Source: an uncultured Clostridium sp.
Lineage (GTDB): Bacteria; Bacillota; Clostridia; TANB77; CAG-508
Direction: 5' to 3'
Assembly (NCBI GenBank): GCA_947244325.1
Contig: CAMXJY010000001.1
Span: 107,322-171,321, forward strand
Length of the DNA stretch: 64,000 nt
The translations under genes and the position numbers were made by a program. The notes under the pieces were generated by a model. The model was not told the origin of the DNA. It saw only the letters and a list, made by a program, of their open reading frames with translations, and made no database searches. Positions 1 to 9,075 of this stretch are shown here, piece by piece; within the stretch, counting starts at the first letter, position 1, and each line of letters starts with the position of its first letter.

Positions 1-108
1 TCCCTAAAAATTTTGTTTTTAAATTTTCTAATTTCATTTTATTTCTCCAATTATTCATTCAAACAACATATATAAATATTTATTCAATTATGAATTGATA
101 ATATTTTT

Positions 109-143
109 ATCCCACTAGGATAAATTTCCTACTATATAAAAAA
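109..143. repeat. 35-bp two-copy repeat, copy 1
   Basis: This block matches positions 43569-43603 with one difference (CACTAGG here, CACTGGG there). It contains an ATCC..GGAT palindrome followed by TTTCCTACTATATAAAAAA. At the second copy the same block overlaps the aroB stop codon and forms one arm of a long hairpin. Here only part of the other arm is recognisable. Confidence 0.7.
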
Positions 144-178
144 GCAAACTACTAAATTTTGTTATATTAGTTTGCTTT
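141..178 (-). terminator. Rho-independent terminator after the debranching enzyme gene
   Basis: On the minus strand AAAGCAAACTA pairs with TAGTTTGCTTT across a 16-nt loop and is followed by a T run. It lies just beyond the stop codon of the 186-2222 gene and closes the murB-yvcK-debranching enzyme unit. Confidence 0.8.
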
Positions 179-185
179 TGTAAAA

Positions 186-2222
186 TTATTTCATTTTTAT
201 AATTATTTTTAATATTTCAGAAACACTCCAAGCTTGAGAGAAAGTTCCCCCTGGTTTAAATGGTGCTTCAGCACTATAAACTTCTGATATAGTTCCTATT
301 CCTTCTGGACCTACTACTTCGGATTTGAAAGTAGTAAATACACTTTTTATAAATTTTTCATATTCAATTTTTAATTTTTCTTTTTCTAATCTATCTTTTT
401 CATCATCTATAATATTTTTAAATGCATCTGAATATAATCCCATTAACCATACCCATACTATACCTTGATGATAACTTTTATCTCTTGTTTCTGGGTCTCC
501 TTCATAATATGGTATATATCCTTCTTCTCCTTTTGCAAGAGTACGTAATCCATATTTGGTTAATAATTTTGATTTTACTGTTTTAAATATCGTTTTTCCA
601 ATTTCTGAAGATGGCTTTATTACTGGATATGTAGTTGATATACTAAATAATTGATTTGGTCTTATTTTATCATCACCTACAACATCTTCTAATGACTTTT
701 TCTTTTTGTTATAGAATTTTTCTTCAAATTCCTTTTTATGACTAATTGCCAATTTTTTATATTTTTCTGATTCTTCTTTTTCTCCAAATCTATTTGCTAA
801 ATTTTCTAATGTTCTTAAAGCATTATACCAAAGTGCATTTAATTCTACTACTTTTCCATTTCTAGGTGTTACTGCAAAATCTCCAATTTTTACATCCATC
901 CAAGTATTTTGTGTAGTTTCTGTTCCTGATGATAACAATCCATCTTCTGCTATAAATATATTATTATTATCTAAATCAATTCCTTTAGTATAATTAACTA
1001 TTATATCCTTCAATTTTTCATATATATTTTCTTTTATGAAATCATAATCTTTAGTATATTGAAGATATTTATTAACTTGTTCAAATAGTAAAAGTGATGC
1101 ATCTGCACTATTATATAATGGTCTATTATCAAATCCTGAATATCCATTTGGAACTAATCCAAATTTTATATCTCTTGTAAATGTTAATAAAATTTCTTTT
1201 GCTAAATCAAATCTTTTTGTTATTAATAATAATCCTTCATATGCAATTAAAGTATCTCTTCCCCAATCTAAAAACCATGGGAAACCTGCAATTATCGAAT
1301 GTGTACCAAAATTTGGTCTATTTATAACAAAACTATCAGCTGCTATAACTAAGTCAGTTACTAATTCATTATATTCTTTTTCTGCTTTTGTCAATTTTGC
1401 TTTCTTTACTAAAAGATCTGTTTCATCTATTACTTTTTGAATTCTTTCTTTTTCTTCCTTAAATACTTTTGAACTATCAACTTGTTCTGTATTATCCTCT
1501 AATGATGCTACAAAAGTAATTTCTTTAGTTTCCTTTGGATTTATTATAACTTCATATCTTCCTGGAACTAATAAATCTTCTTCTGGTGGAAATCCTCTTT
1601 CTTCTTCTTTTAGATAACTCATATTTTTAAAAGTATCATTCTCATATGGAAAATATTGTCCATCATTTACGTAAGTATATATTGGTGTACTAGCATTTCC
1701 ATCAATTTCTAATCTTACTTTGTTTTTATCTTGCTTTTGTCTTAAAGTAAAATTATGATTTGGTGTCATTTTATGAAAATCTCTAAAGTGTACAATCGGT
1801 GCTAATGTTAATTTGGCTTCATTTTTACCATTTTTTATTTTATATTGTACAACTACAGTATTTCTTCCTTGTATCATTGATATTGTTTTTACTATTTTTA
1901 TATCTTTAACTTTATATGTAAAAACTGGTAAATACTCTTTTTCAAAGCTTTCAAGATTTTTATAACCATCAGAAATATAATCCTTACATACATTTGTATA
2001 TAATTTATATTCTTCTCCATTTACTGTTATATTTTCATCTACCTTAGATATAATTAAATGCCTTTGTGCTGGTGGAATTAGTGGAGCTATAAGTAAACCA
2101 TGATATCTTCTAGTATTTGCTCCGATAACTGTTGAACTACAAAATCCCCCAACTCCATTTGTTAATATCCATTCTCTATTTAAACATTCTTTTAAATCGA
2201 TTTTTGCTTTAGTTATTTTCAT
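186..2222 (-). CDS. Glycogen debranching enzyme, amylo-alpha-1,6-glucosidase (GH133 type)
   Basis: The 678-aa product hydrolyses alpha-1,6 branch stubs in glycogen-like polymers in the cytoplasm. The N-terminal third matches the bacterial debranching-enzyme N domain (TNGVGGFCSS near residue 21, then NTRRYHGLL). The C-terminal (alpha/alpha)6 catalytic part shows GFPWFLDWGRDT near residue 315, VTPRNGKVVELNALW near 450 and GGTFSQAWSVSE near 663. The length fits the family. It starts with ATG behind AAAGGAAG. It is the last gene of the murB-yvcK unit, 14 nt after yvcK. A GH57 branching enzyme and a GT4 synthase at 30.7-35.2 kb supply the synthetic half of alpha-glucan metabolism. Family recognition is strong; no biochemical data are implied. 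Confidence 0.9.
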   Translation of the reverse strand: MKITKAKIDLKECLNREWILTNGVGGFCSSTVIGANTRRYHGLLIAPLIPPAQRHLIISKVDENITVNGEEYKLYTNVCKDYISDGYKNLESFEKEYLPVFTYKVKDIKIVKTISMIQGRNTVVVQYKIKNGKNEAKLTLAPIVHFRDFHKMTPNHNFTLRQKQDKNKVRLEIDGNASTPIYTYVNDGQYFPYENDTFKNMSYLKEEERGFPPEEDLLVPGRYEVIINPKETKEITFVASLEDNTEQVDSSKVFKEEKERIQKVIDETDLLVKKAKLTKAEKEYNELVTDLVIAADSFVINRPNFGTHSIIAGFPWFLDWGRDTLIAYEGLLLITKRFDLAKEILLTFTRDIKFGLVPNGYSGFDNRPLYNSADASLLLFEQVNKYLQYTKDYDFIKENIYEKLKDIIVNYTKGIDLDNNNIFIAEDGLLSSGTETTQNTWMDVKIGDFAVTPRNGKVVELNALWYNALRTLENLANRFGEKEESEKYKKLAISHKKEFEEKFYNKKKKSLEDVVGDDKIRPNQLFSISTTYPVIKPSSEIGKTIFKTVKSKLLTKYGLRTLAKGEEGYIPYYEGDPETRDKSYHQGIVWVWLMGLYSDAFKNIIDDEKDRLEKEKLKIEYEKFIKSVFTTFKSEVVGPEGIGTISEVYSAEAPFKPGGTFSQAWSVSEILKIIIKMK

Positions 2223-2236
2223 TTGTATTCTTCCTT

Positions 2237-3832
2237 TTACTTATTTTTTCTTCTTCTAACTGGTTCTCTGCCAGTTTCATCTATTTTATAATCTGATGAA
2301 TTTCTGTAATTTTCTATTTCTTTTGCAATTTGTTTATTTTGTTCAATCTTTTTATCAGTATTTTGAATTGATGCTACTCTATCTTTATATTTTTCTTTAA
2401 ATTTACTCTTTCCTTTTATCTCTTTTGCTGGTTTTACTTCTTTTCCAGATTTTTCTAACTTTTTACGTTTCTTTTCTTCTTTTTGTCTAATTTTCTTTTG
2501 TTCTTTTAATACAGATTGTAACAATAAGTATTGTGTATTATTTTGCATATCATGGAATTTTAAATCATTGCATATCATTTCCATTATCATTGATGCTATT
2601 AAATCTGTATTATGTCTAATTTTTTCGTCTTTAATGCATGACATATCTTTTTGTATTAATTTTATGTTATATGAACTTAAATTTTTAGTATCAAGTTCAA
2701 CTACTTCTGAGCCTTCTTTATTATATTTTCTTATATATTCAGGTACTATTTCTCCTGTATCTGCTAAACAATAATCAAATAGTCCTTCTCCAACATGTTC
2801 TTGTATTGCTTTAATATGTTCTGATAATGAATAATTATCAGTTTGTCCAGGTTCTGTCATTATGTTTGATATGTAAAATCTCATTGCTTTACTATCTTTT
2901 ATTGCTCTTGATACATTTTTTACAAGTAAGTTAGGTAATACATTTGTATATAAACTTCCTGGTCCTATTATTATTATATCAGCATCTTCTATTGCTTCAA
3001 TTACTCCTGGTGCTGGTCTACAATTTGATGGTGAAATATATATTCTGTTTATTGTTTCTACTTTTTCAGAAACAATTTCAGGTATTCTTTCTTTTTGCTT
3101 TATAGTTGTTCCATCTCCAAGTTCTGCACATATTGTAATTTCATCTAATGTTACTGGCATAACTCTTCCTGTTATGTTTAATACTTCTGTACTTTTTAAA
3201 ATTGATTCAGATATATTACTATATATTTCATTCATTGCTGTTAAATATATATCACCAAAATTTAAACCTCTTAATCTTTCATTTTTAAAGTTTAAATTCA
3301 TAAGATTTCTCATTATATCTTCTTTATCTGACATAGCTATTATACTATCTTTTATATCTCTTAATGGTAATGTATCTAACGCTTTTCTTGATTCTGTAGG
3401 TATATCTCCATAATCAGACATTGTTACTATTGCAGTTATATTGTTTGTATACTTTTTAAATCCTTCGATTACATTGTTTAATCCAGGACCTCCACCTATT
3501 ACTACAACTTTTGGTCCTTCTTCATAAACTTTTTTATTAAATATTAATGATTTTATATTTAATTGTGCTTTTTTTCCTTTATCTGTTGATGTATTATTTG
3601 CCTCTATTATTATTTCCAAGCTTCTTTTTTGTATAAATACAACACTAATTACTATTGCTAAAAATCCTAAAACAAATATTACTATTGTTTTTCCAAGTTC
3701 AAAAAATGTTATTTCTGGTGATACTAATATTTTTGCAATTCCATAACAAGTAAGTATTATACCAACAATTATTAAAAGAATCCATCTTTTAACCTTTGTG
3801 CTTGCTTTAAACCATTCTAAAAAAGATTTCAT
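2237..3832 (-). CDS. yvcK: YvcK/CofD-family protein (gluconeogenesis factor, membrane-anchored form)
   Basis: The 531-aa product has two predicted N-terminal membrane segments (about residues 15-35 and 46-66). These precede a CofD-like Rossmann domain that starts at VVVIGGGPGLNN (109-120). A second signature is IIIIGPGSLYTNVLPNLLV near 285-305. A lysine-rich tail from about residue 440 is probably disordered. YvcK proteins support cell-wall homeostasis and growth on gluconeogenic carbon and bind UDP-sugars. The canonical motif is GGGTGLS, so GGGPGLNN is a variant. The start codon overlaps the murB stop (TAATG), implying translational coupling. The usual partners rapZ and whiA are not adjacent. 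The membrane anchor and basic tail make it longer than the roughly 320-aa Bacillus form. Confidence 0.85.
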   Translation of the reverse strand: MKSFLEWFKASTKVKRWILLIIVGIILTCYGIAKILVSPEITFFELGKTIVIFVLGFLAIVISVVFIQKRSLEIIIEANNTSTDKGKKAQLNIKSLIFNKKVYEEGPKVVVIGGGPGLNNVIEGFKKYTNNITAIVTMSDYGDIPTESRKALDTLPLRDIKDSIIAMSDKEDIMRNLMNLNFKNERLRGLNFGDIYLTAMNEIYSNISESILKSTEVLNITGRVMPVTLDEITICAELGDGTTIKQKERIPEIVSEKVETINRIYISPSNCRPAPGVIEAIEDADIIIIGPGSLYTNVLPNLLVKNVSRAIKDSKAMRFYISNIMTEPGQTDNYSLSEHIKAIQEHVGEGLFDYCLADTGEIVPEYIRKYNKEGSEVVELDTKNLSSYNIKLIQKDMSCIKDEKIRHNTDLIASMIMEMICNDLKFHDMQNNTQYLLLQSVLKEQKKIRQKEEKKRKKLEKSGKEVKPAKEIKGKSKFKEKYKDRVASIQNTDKKIEQNKQIAKEIENYRNSSDYKIDETGREPVRRRKNK

Positions 3833-4749
3833 TATTTTTCATCTCCTAATACTAATATTTCTAATTCTACATCTATGTCAAATTTAGATTTAATTTCTGT
3901 TTTTACATGTTCTACTAAACTTAAAACATCATCAGCTGTTGCATTTCCTTTATTTATAACAAAACCTGCATGTTTAGTTGAGATTTCTGCATCTCCAACA
4001 CTATATCCTTTTAGTCCACATTCGTCTATTAATTTAGCTGTTATAATTCCTTCTTTTCTTTTAAAAGTACTTCCTGCATTTGGATATTCTAAAGGCTGTT
4101 TTTCTTTTCTTGAAATCGAATATTCTTTCATTTTATTCTCAATTTCAGTCTTTTCACCTTTTTGAGCTTTTATGCAAGTATCAATTACAATTGCTTCCAT
4201 TTTTGATAATATGCTATCTCTATATTTAAACTCATGCTCTTTTAAATCTAATGTTTTAATTTTGCCATCATATGTCATAAATCTTGTTTTTACAACTATG
4301 TCTTTCATTTCTTTTCCATATGCACCTGCATTCATTCTTATTGCTCCACCAATTGTTCCTGGTATTCCTGATAAGAATTCTAATCCTGTAATTTCTTCTT
4401 TTAATGCTATACTTGATAGTGTTGCAAGACTCATTCCCGCTTCTGCTGTTATTAAAATTTCATTTGTACTTCTTTTTATTTTAAAGTCATTTAATTCTAA
4501 TTTAATTACAAATCCTCTAATTCCACCTTCTCTTACTAATAAATTCGTGCCATTTCCCACTATAGTAACTGGTATTTTTAGATTATTTGCAAATTCTAAA
4601 ACATCTTTCAGTTCTTGAGTATTCGTTACTTTTATAAAGTAATCCGCTATTCCACCTATTTTAAAAGATGTATGTTTTGACATAGGTTCATTTTTTAAGA
4701 TGTTTTTTCTATTTATTACATCTTGCAATTTTTTTTCAATATCTTCCAT
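3832..4749 (-). CDS. murB: UDP-N-acetylenolpyruvoylglucosamine reductase
   Basis: The 305-aa flavoprotein reduces UDP-GlcNAc-enolpyruvate to UDP-MurNAc in peptidoglycan synthesis. Visible are the FAD-binding motif VGNGTNLLVREGGIRG (about 64-79), SGIPGTIGGAIRMNAGAYG (about 127-145), YPNAGSTFKR with the proton-donating serine (about 222-231) and AEISTKHAGFVINKG near 257. The length and the absence of the extra long-form domain indicate a type II MurB, usual in Firmicutes. It starts with ATG behind AAGGGAAG. It is first in a unit with yvcK and the debranching enzyme. Confidence 0.95.
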   Translation of the reverse strand: MEDIEKKLQDVINRKNILKNEPMSKHTSFKIGGIADYFIKVTNTQELKDVLEFANNLKIPVTIVGNGTNLLVREGGIRGFVIKLELNDFKIKRSTNEILITAEAGMSLATLSSIALKEEITGLEFLSGIPGTIGGAIRMNAGAYGKEMKDIVVKTRFMTYDGKIKTLDLKEHEFKYRDSILSKMEAIVIDTCIKAQKGEKTEIENKMKEYSISRKEKQPLEYPNAGSTFKRKEGIITAKLIDECGLKGYSVGDAEISTKHAGFVINKGNATADDVLSLVEHVKTEIKSKFDIDVELEILVLGDEK

Positions 4750-4801
4750 TTATGACTTCCCTTCTTGGTTGTTAATATTCTAAATGATAATATTTACTAA
4801 T

Positions 4802-4824
4802 ATAAAATGTACGATAAAATGTAC
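4802..4824. repeat. Tandem 11-bp direct repeat upstream of murB
   Basis: ATAAAATGTAC occurs twice, separated by one G. The repeat lies about 55-75 bp upstream of the murB start, in the only gap that could hold the murB promoter. A 12-bp period would put both copies on nearly the same DNA face. A regulator-binding role is inference. Confidence 0.45.
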
Positions 4825-4861
4825 ATTGATATACTATCATTTTTTTAGTTTTTTTACAAGT

Positions 4862-4895
4862 AAAAAAGGGCAGAAAATTTTAAATCTTCTACCCC
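4862..4895 (-). terminator. Rho-independent terminator after the GT2 gene
   Basis: On the minus strand GGGTAGAAGATTT pairs with AAATTTTCTGCCC (G-U allowed) and is followed by TTTTTT. It lies about 30 nt after the stop of the 4924-6165 gene. Confidence 0.85.
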
Positions 4896-4923
4896 ATTTT
4901 GTATTACTATTTTCTACTTTTAT

Positions 4924-6165
4924 TTACACATTTGTGCTTGATGAAACTTCTTTTATATTAATATCTCTAACATGTTCGATTTTTTCCCATTCTGTGTCTG
5001 GTTTAATTAAACATTTAATATTTATTAAAATCCATGATCCTAAAAATAAAGGATAACATAGTATTCCAAATAACATTGGTTTAATTTTTCTCTTATCTAA
5101 TGCCATTATCATTACACCTGTTATTACAGGGAATATAAATGTTGTTACTAAGAATTTTGCATAGTTCCATACTAAATCAACTATAGTCATTTCAGAACCT
5201 AGATAAAGTAATGTATTTACTCCAAGTAAAAGAAATGTTAATATCATCATTGGAATACCAAACATATATAATAATCCATCAAAATTCATAAGTGTTTTGT
5301 GTTCTTTTACACCTTTTGCTAAGTCTTTAGTGTAATGTTTCATACATTGAATATGTCCTACTGTCCATCTTGAACGTTGTGACCAACTTTGATCAAATTT
5401 AACTGGTTGCTCATCATATACTATTGCATCTGTTGCCCATCCTAATTTTCTTCCACTAGCAATATTTATTAAAGAAAATTCTATATCTTCTGTTAATGTT
5501 ACTGTTTGCCATCCATTAGGTTTTATTACATCAAATTTAACCATAAATCCTGTTCCATTTATTAAAGGAGATAATCCTAAATTATATCTAGCTAAATGAT
5601 AAAATCTGTTCATCATCCAGTAGAATATTGCATATCCAGCTGATATCCATGAATCTGTAGGATTTTTTATATCTCTATATCCTTGAACTACTTCTTCACC
5701 TTGGCAAAGTTTTTTATTCATATTTTTTAAGAAATTTTTATCTACTATATTATCTGCATCAAATACACAAAAAGCATCATAGTCAGCATCTTCTTCTATT
5801 TTTTGTTTTAAAAACCAATTTAATGCATAACCTTTTGTTTTGTGTGCTTCATCAAATCTTTTTAAAACTTTTGCTCCTGCTTCTTTTGCAATTTCTGCTG
5901 TTCTATCTGTACAATTATCTGCAATTACATATATATCATATAATTCTTTTGGATAATCTTGATCTTTTAAACTTTCTACTAAATTTTTAATTACATTTTC
6001 TTCATTATGTGCTGGTACTATTGCCATGAATTTATGATCTTTTTCTATTAATAGCTTTTTATCTTTCAATTTTATTAATGAACAAAAACTAACTATTATT
6101 TGATAAATCCAATATATAGTTATTATCCATATTAAAGCTTGTTGTAGAAGATATAAATACTTCAT
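4924..6165 (-). CDS. Membrane-bound processive-type glycosyltransferase family 2
   Basis: The 413-aa product has one N-terminal membrane segment, a GT2 GT-A domain and three C-terminal membrane segments. Motifs are VPAHNEENV (about 50), a nucleotide-binding DNCTDRT (about 82), DADN (about 134), TEDIEFS (about 226) and QRSRW (about 256). This is the D,D,D,QxxRW set of cellulose/hyaluronan-synthase-like enzymes. The sugar and product are unknown; an exopolysaccharide or N-acetylglucosaminyl polymer is plausible. A paralogue of the same size and layout lies at 51422-52654. The gene is monocistronic, with its own promoter (6216-6244) and terminator (4862-4895). The start follows AAAAGGAG. Confidence 0.85.
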   Translation of the reverse strand: MKYLYLLQQALIWIITIYWIYQIIVSFCSLIKLKDKKLLIEKDHKFMAIVPAHNEENVIKNLVESLKDQDYPKELYDIYVIADNCTDRTAEIAKEAGAKVLKRFDEAHKTKGYALNWFLKQKIEEDADYDAFCVFDADNIVDKNFLKNMNKKLCQGEEVVQGYRDIKNPTDSWISAGYAIFYWMMNRFYHLARYNLGLSPLINGTGFMVKFDVIKPNGWQTVTLTEDIEFSLINIASGRKLGWATDAIVYDEQPVKFDQSWSQRSRWTVGHIQCMKHYTKDLAKGVKEHKTLMNFDGLLYMFGIPMMILTFLLLGVNTLLYLGSEMTIVDLVWNYAKFLVTTFIFPVITGVMIMALDKRKIKPMLFGILCYPLFLGSWILINIKCLIKPDTEWEKIEHVRDINIKEVSSSTNV

Positions 6166-6215
6166 TTTACGGCTCCTTTTCTTTATTTTAATAACTTTCG
6201 CTTTCGACAGTTTTT

Positions 6216-6244
6216 ATTATACCATTATATGGAATTCTTTTCAA
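6216..6244 (-). promoter_or_regulatory. Sigma-A-type promoter of the first GT2 gene
   Basis: TTGAAA and TATAAT are separated by 17 bp on the minus strand, about 50 bp upstream of the start codon. Confidence 0.75.
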
Positions 6245-6502
6245 GTTTTTAAATTAAATTTAATAATTCTTAAGAAATGCATTTTTATGTCTAAAAAGCT
6301 CTTATTTCACTATTATTATGAGTTATTTTTATTTTTTTATTACTCCATTATATTCAAAAATTTAAAATTTATTTACATTTTTTTGTTTTTTATTTTATTA
6401 AAATAATTTTTATTTTAATAATAAAATACTGTTTTGTAATTAAATACATATATTGAATTTTTTGGAAATATTGAAACCAGAAAGTATGAATAATTTTCTA
6501 TA

Positions 6503-6659
6503 GAACAATAGTGGACGATATTCAATATGAAAAAGAAAAAACTTATTACAAATGTCCACGTCTTTGTTCTGTGTGCCAATTTTACAAAGTAAAATTGTGT
6601 ACAAATTTGCCGAAGGCTTTATTTAATAGGAAGTCCGAAGAACTTTCCTATTAAATAAA
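6503..6659 (+). repeat. Modular intergenic repeat, copy A (M1-M3'-M4)
   Basis: This copy holds three hairpins. M1 is GAACAA-ta-GTGGAC pairing with GTCCAC..TTGTTC (6503-6569). M3' is CAATTTTAC-aaa-GTAAAATTG. M4 is TTTATTTAATAGGAAGT pairing with ACTTTCCTATTAAATAAA (about 6618-6659). It lies in the 560-bp gap between the GT2 start and the pnp stop. The rest of that gap (6245-6502) is featureless AT-rich sequence to my eye. Same family as 20058, 28320, 43421, 46634, 52808 and 52962. Confidence 0.85.
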
Positions 6660-6660
6660 A

Positions 6661-6696
6661 AAATCATTAAAAATACATATGTAAATTCAATGATTT
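6661..6696. terminator. Terminator hairpin after pnp
   Basis: AAATCATT and AATGATTT are perfect inverted repeats that flank an AT-rich, partly palindromic loop (ACATATGT). On the minus strand a T run follows. It sits 30 nt beyond the pnp stop and abuts repeat copy A. Confidence 0.65.
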
Positions 6697-6725
6697 TTTA
6701 TTTATTTTATATTTTAAATATAATT

Positions 6726-8831
6726 TTATTCTTCATATAAATCTTTTCTAGTTAAATTTACTCTTCCTTGATCATCAATTTCATATACTTTTACAGTTAC
6801 TTCGTCTCCAACTTTTAATACATCTTCCACTTTGTTTACTCTTTCTTTTGAGATTTTTGAAATATGAAGTAATCCTTCTTTTCCACCACCTAAATCTACA
6901 AAAGCTCCAAATGTTGCAATTCTTGTAACTTTTCCAGTATATATTCCTTCTACTTCAATTTCTCTTGTAATATCTTCAATAATACTTTGCGCTTTTCTTG
7001 CACCTTCTATATCATCTGAATATATGAATACTGATCCATCTTCTTCAATATCAATTTTAACTCCAGTTTCATCAATAATTTTATTAATAACTTTTCCACC
7101 AGAACCAATAACATCTTTAATTTTTTCTGGATTGATTTGCATATTAATAATTTTTGGAGCATATTTTGAAATTTCACTTCTTGGCTCAGCTATTTGTGGT
7201 GCCATTATTTCATCTAATATATATGCTCTTGCTTTTGCTGTTCTTTCAAAAGCTTCTGCTATAATTTCATAACTTAATCCATCAACTTTTATATCTACTT
7301 GTATTGCTGTAATTCCATCTTTTGTTCCACCTACTTTAAAGTCCATATCTCCAAAGAAATCTTCTATTCCTTGAATATCTGTTATTACAACATATTTACT
7401 TGGATCATTTTCATCTGTGATTAATCCTGTTGAAATACCTGCAACTGGTTTCTTAATTGGAACACCTGCATCCATTAATGCTAATGTTGATGCACAAATA
7501 CTTCCTTGTGATGTAGAACCATTTGAACTTAATATTTCAGATACAACTCTTATTGCATATGGAAATTCTTCTACTGATGGTAATACTGGAACTAATGCTT
7601 TTTCAGCTAAAGCTCCATGTCCTATTTCTCTTCTTCCTGGTCCTCTTGAAGATTTTGCTTCTCCAACACTATATCCTGGGAAGTTATATTGATGCATATA
7701 TCTTTTTGATTCTTCAGTATCTAACCCATCAAGCATTTGCTCTTCACTTTTCATACCAAGTGTTACGATAGACATTACTTGTGTTCTACCTCTATTGAAT
7801 AAAGCACTTCCATGTACTCTAGGAATTAATCCTACTTCACAAGATAAAGGTCTTATATCATAAATTCCTCTACCATCAACTCTTTTTCCTTCTTCTAAAA
7901 TTAATTTTCTAACTGTTTTCTTTTCTAATTTATATAAAGCATCTGCTATAGCTTTACTATCTTCTTCTAATTTTTCTTCTCCGTATTTTTCAGCATACCA
8001 AGCCTTTACATCTTCTGTAAGCTTGTCTATTTTTTCATCTCTTTCTGGTTTATCTGGAGTTTGTACATCTTGTTTCATTCTTTCTGAAAATTCTCCAGCA
8101 ACTATATCATATACTTCTTCATTAACTGCAAAAGATGTATATTCAAATTTTGGTTTTCCTATTTCATCTTTTATTTTTTGTATAAATTCACAAACTTTTT
8201 TAATTTCAACATGTGCAGTTTTTATTGCTTCTAACATTGTTCCATCTGGTATTTCATCTGCTCCAGCTTCAATCATAGCTATTTTATCAGCTGTTCCTGC
8301 TACTGTTAATACTAATCTGCTTTCTTCTCTTTGTTTTTCTGTTGGATTTATAACTATTTGGTCATTTACATATCCAACTGCTACTGCTGCTGTAGGTCCT
8401 CCAAATGGTATATCAGATATTGATAATGCTGCTGATGTACCAATCATAGCACAAACTTCTGGTGAACAGTCTTGTTCTACTGATAAAACTAAACAGCTAA
8501 CAACTACATCATTTCTAAAATCTTTTGGGAATAAAGGTCTTATTGGTCTATCTATTGCTCTTGCTGTTAATATTGCTTTATCTGTTGGTTTTCCTTCTCT
8601 TTTTGTAAATCCTCCTGGGATTTTTCCTACTGCATATAATCTTTCTTCATAATCTACTGAAAGTGGGAAAAAGTCTATTCCGTCTTTTGGTTCTTTTGAT
8701 GCTGTAACATTTACAAGTACTGTTGTTTCTCCATATTTTACAAGTACGCTACCATTTGCAAGTCCAGCCATTTTTCCATTTTCAATTGTAAGTGTTCTTC
8801 CTGCTAATTCCATACTATAAGTTTTAAACAT
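6726..8831 (-). CDS. pnp: Polyribonucleotide nucleotidyltransferase (PNPase)
   Basis: The 701-aa phosphorolytic 3'-5' exoribonuclease acts in mRNA turnover. It has two RNase PH-like domains (about 10-225 and 315-550), a KH domain with the loop GSGGKVINKIIDETG (about 575-590) and a C-terminal S1 domain (about 625-695). RGPGRREIGHG and the SNGSTSQGS phosphate-site region mark the active second PH domain. The length is typical. It starts with ATG behind GGAGG. A promoter and a long 5' stem-loop precede it (8860-8978). rpsO lies upstream, as is common, but a glycosyltransferase gene with its own signals intervenes. Confidence 0.97.
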   Translation of the reverse strand: MFKTYSMELAGRTLTIENGKMAGLANGSVLVKYGETTVLVNVTASKEPKDGIDFFPLSVDYEERLYAVGKIPGGFTKREGKPTDKAILTARAIDRPIRPLFPKDFRNDVVVSCLVLSVEQDCSPEVCAMIGTSAALSISDIPFGGPTAAVAVGYVNDQIVINPTEKQREESRLVLTVAGTADKIAMIEAGADEIPDGTMLEAIKTAHVEIKKVCEFIQKIKDEIGKPKFEYTSFAVNEEVYDIVAGEFSERMKQDVQTPDKPERDEKIDKLTEDVKAWYAEKYGEEKLEEDSKAIADALYKLEKKTVRKLILEEGKRVDGRGIYDIRPLSCEVGLIPRVHGSALFNRGRTQVMSIVTLGMKSEEQMLDGLDTEESKRYMHQYNFPGYSVGEAKSSRGPGRREIGHGALAEKALVPVLPSVEEFPYAIRVVSEILSSNGSTSQGSICASTLALMDAGVPIKKPVAGISTGLITDENDPSKYVVITDIQGIEDFFGDMDFKVGGTKDGITAIQVDIKVDGLSYEIIAEAFERTAKARAYILDEIMAPQIAEPRSEISKYAPKIINMQINPEKIKDVIGSGGKVINKIIDETGVKIDIEEDGSVFIYSDDIEGARKAQSIIEDITREIEVEGIYTGKVTRIATFGAFVDLGGGKEGLLHISKISKERVNKVEDVLKVGDEVTVKVYEIDDQGRVNLTRKDLYEE

Positions 8832-8859
8832 TTTACATTTCCTCCATAAATTTTATTTT

Positions 8860-8941
8860 TTATTTATTTGAAATGTAACCTCTATAATATATTATTTACT
8901 TTTAATAATACATTATGCAAGCTACCTTTTCAAATAAATAA
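8860..8941 (-). promoter_or_regulatory. Long stem-loop in the pnp 5' leader
   Basis: On the minus strand the leader starts with TTATTTATTTGAAA and its perfect complement TTTCAAATAAATAA ends 14 nt upstream of GGAGG, a 14-bp stem enclosing about 54 nt. The inferred transcription start falls a few bases before the 5' arm, so the mRNA would begin as a double strand. In E. coli, pnp is autoregulated by RNase III cleavage of a leader stem-loop. A similar role here is inference. Confidence 0.6.
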
Positions 8942-8949
8942 CCGTTTAC

Positions 8950-8978
8950 ATTGTACTATATTAACATAAAAAAATCAA
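8950..8978 (-). promoter_or_regulatory. Sigma-A-type promoter of pnp
   Basis: TTGATT and TACAAT are separated by 17 bp on the minus strand. The predicted start lies just upstream of the leader stem at 8941. Confidence 0.75.
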
Positions 8979-9075
8979 GATATTTTTTAAGTAGTATATA
9001 TTATAAAAGTGACGAATTTAAAATAATTCATAACTTTTATACTCCATTAATATTTATTTTTTATACTTTATAAAA

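Noticed and set aside
4784..5056. Plus-strand ORF overlapping the GT2 3' end
   Set aside because: Runs through a terminator and antisense to a clear gene; no ribosome site or family similarity.
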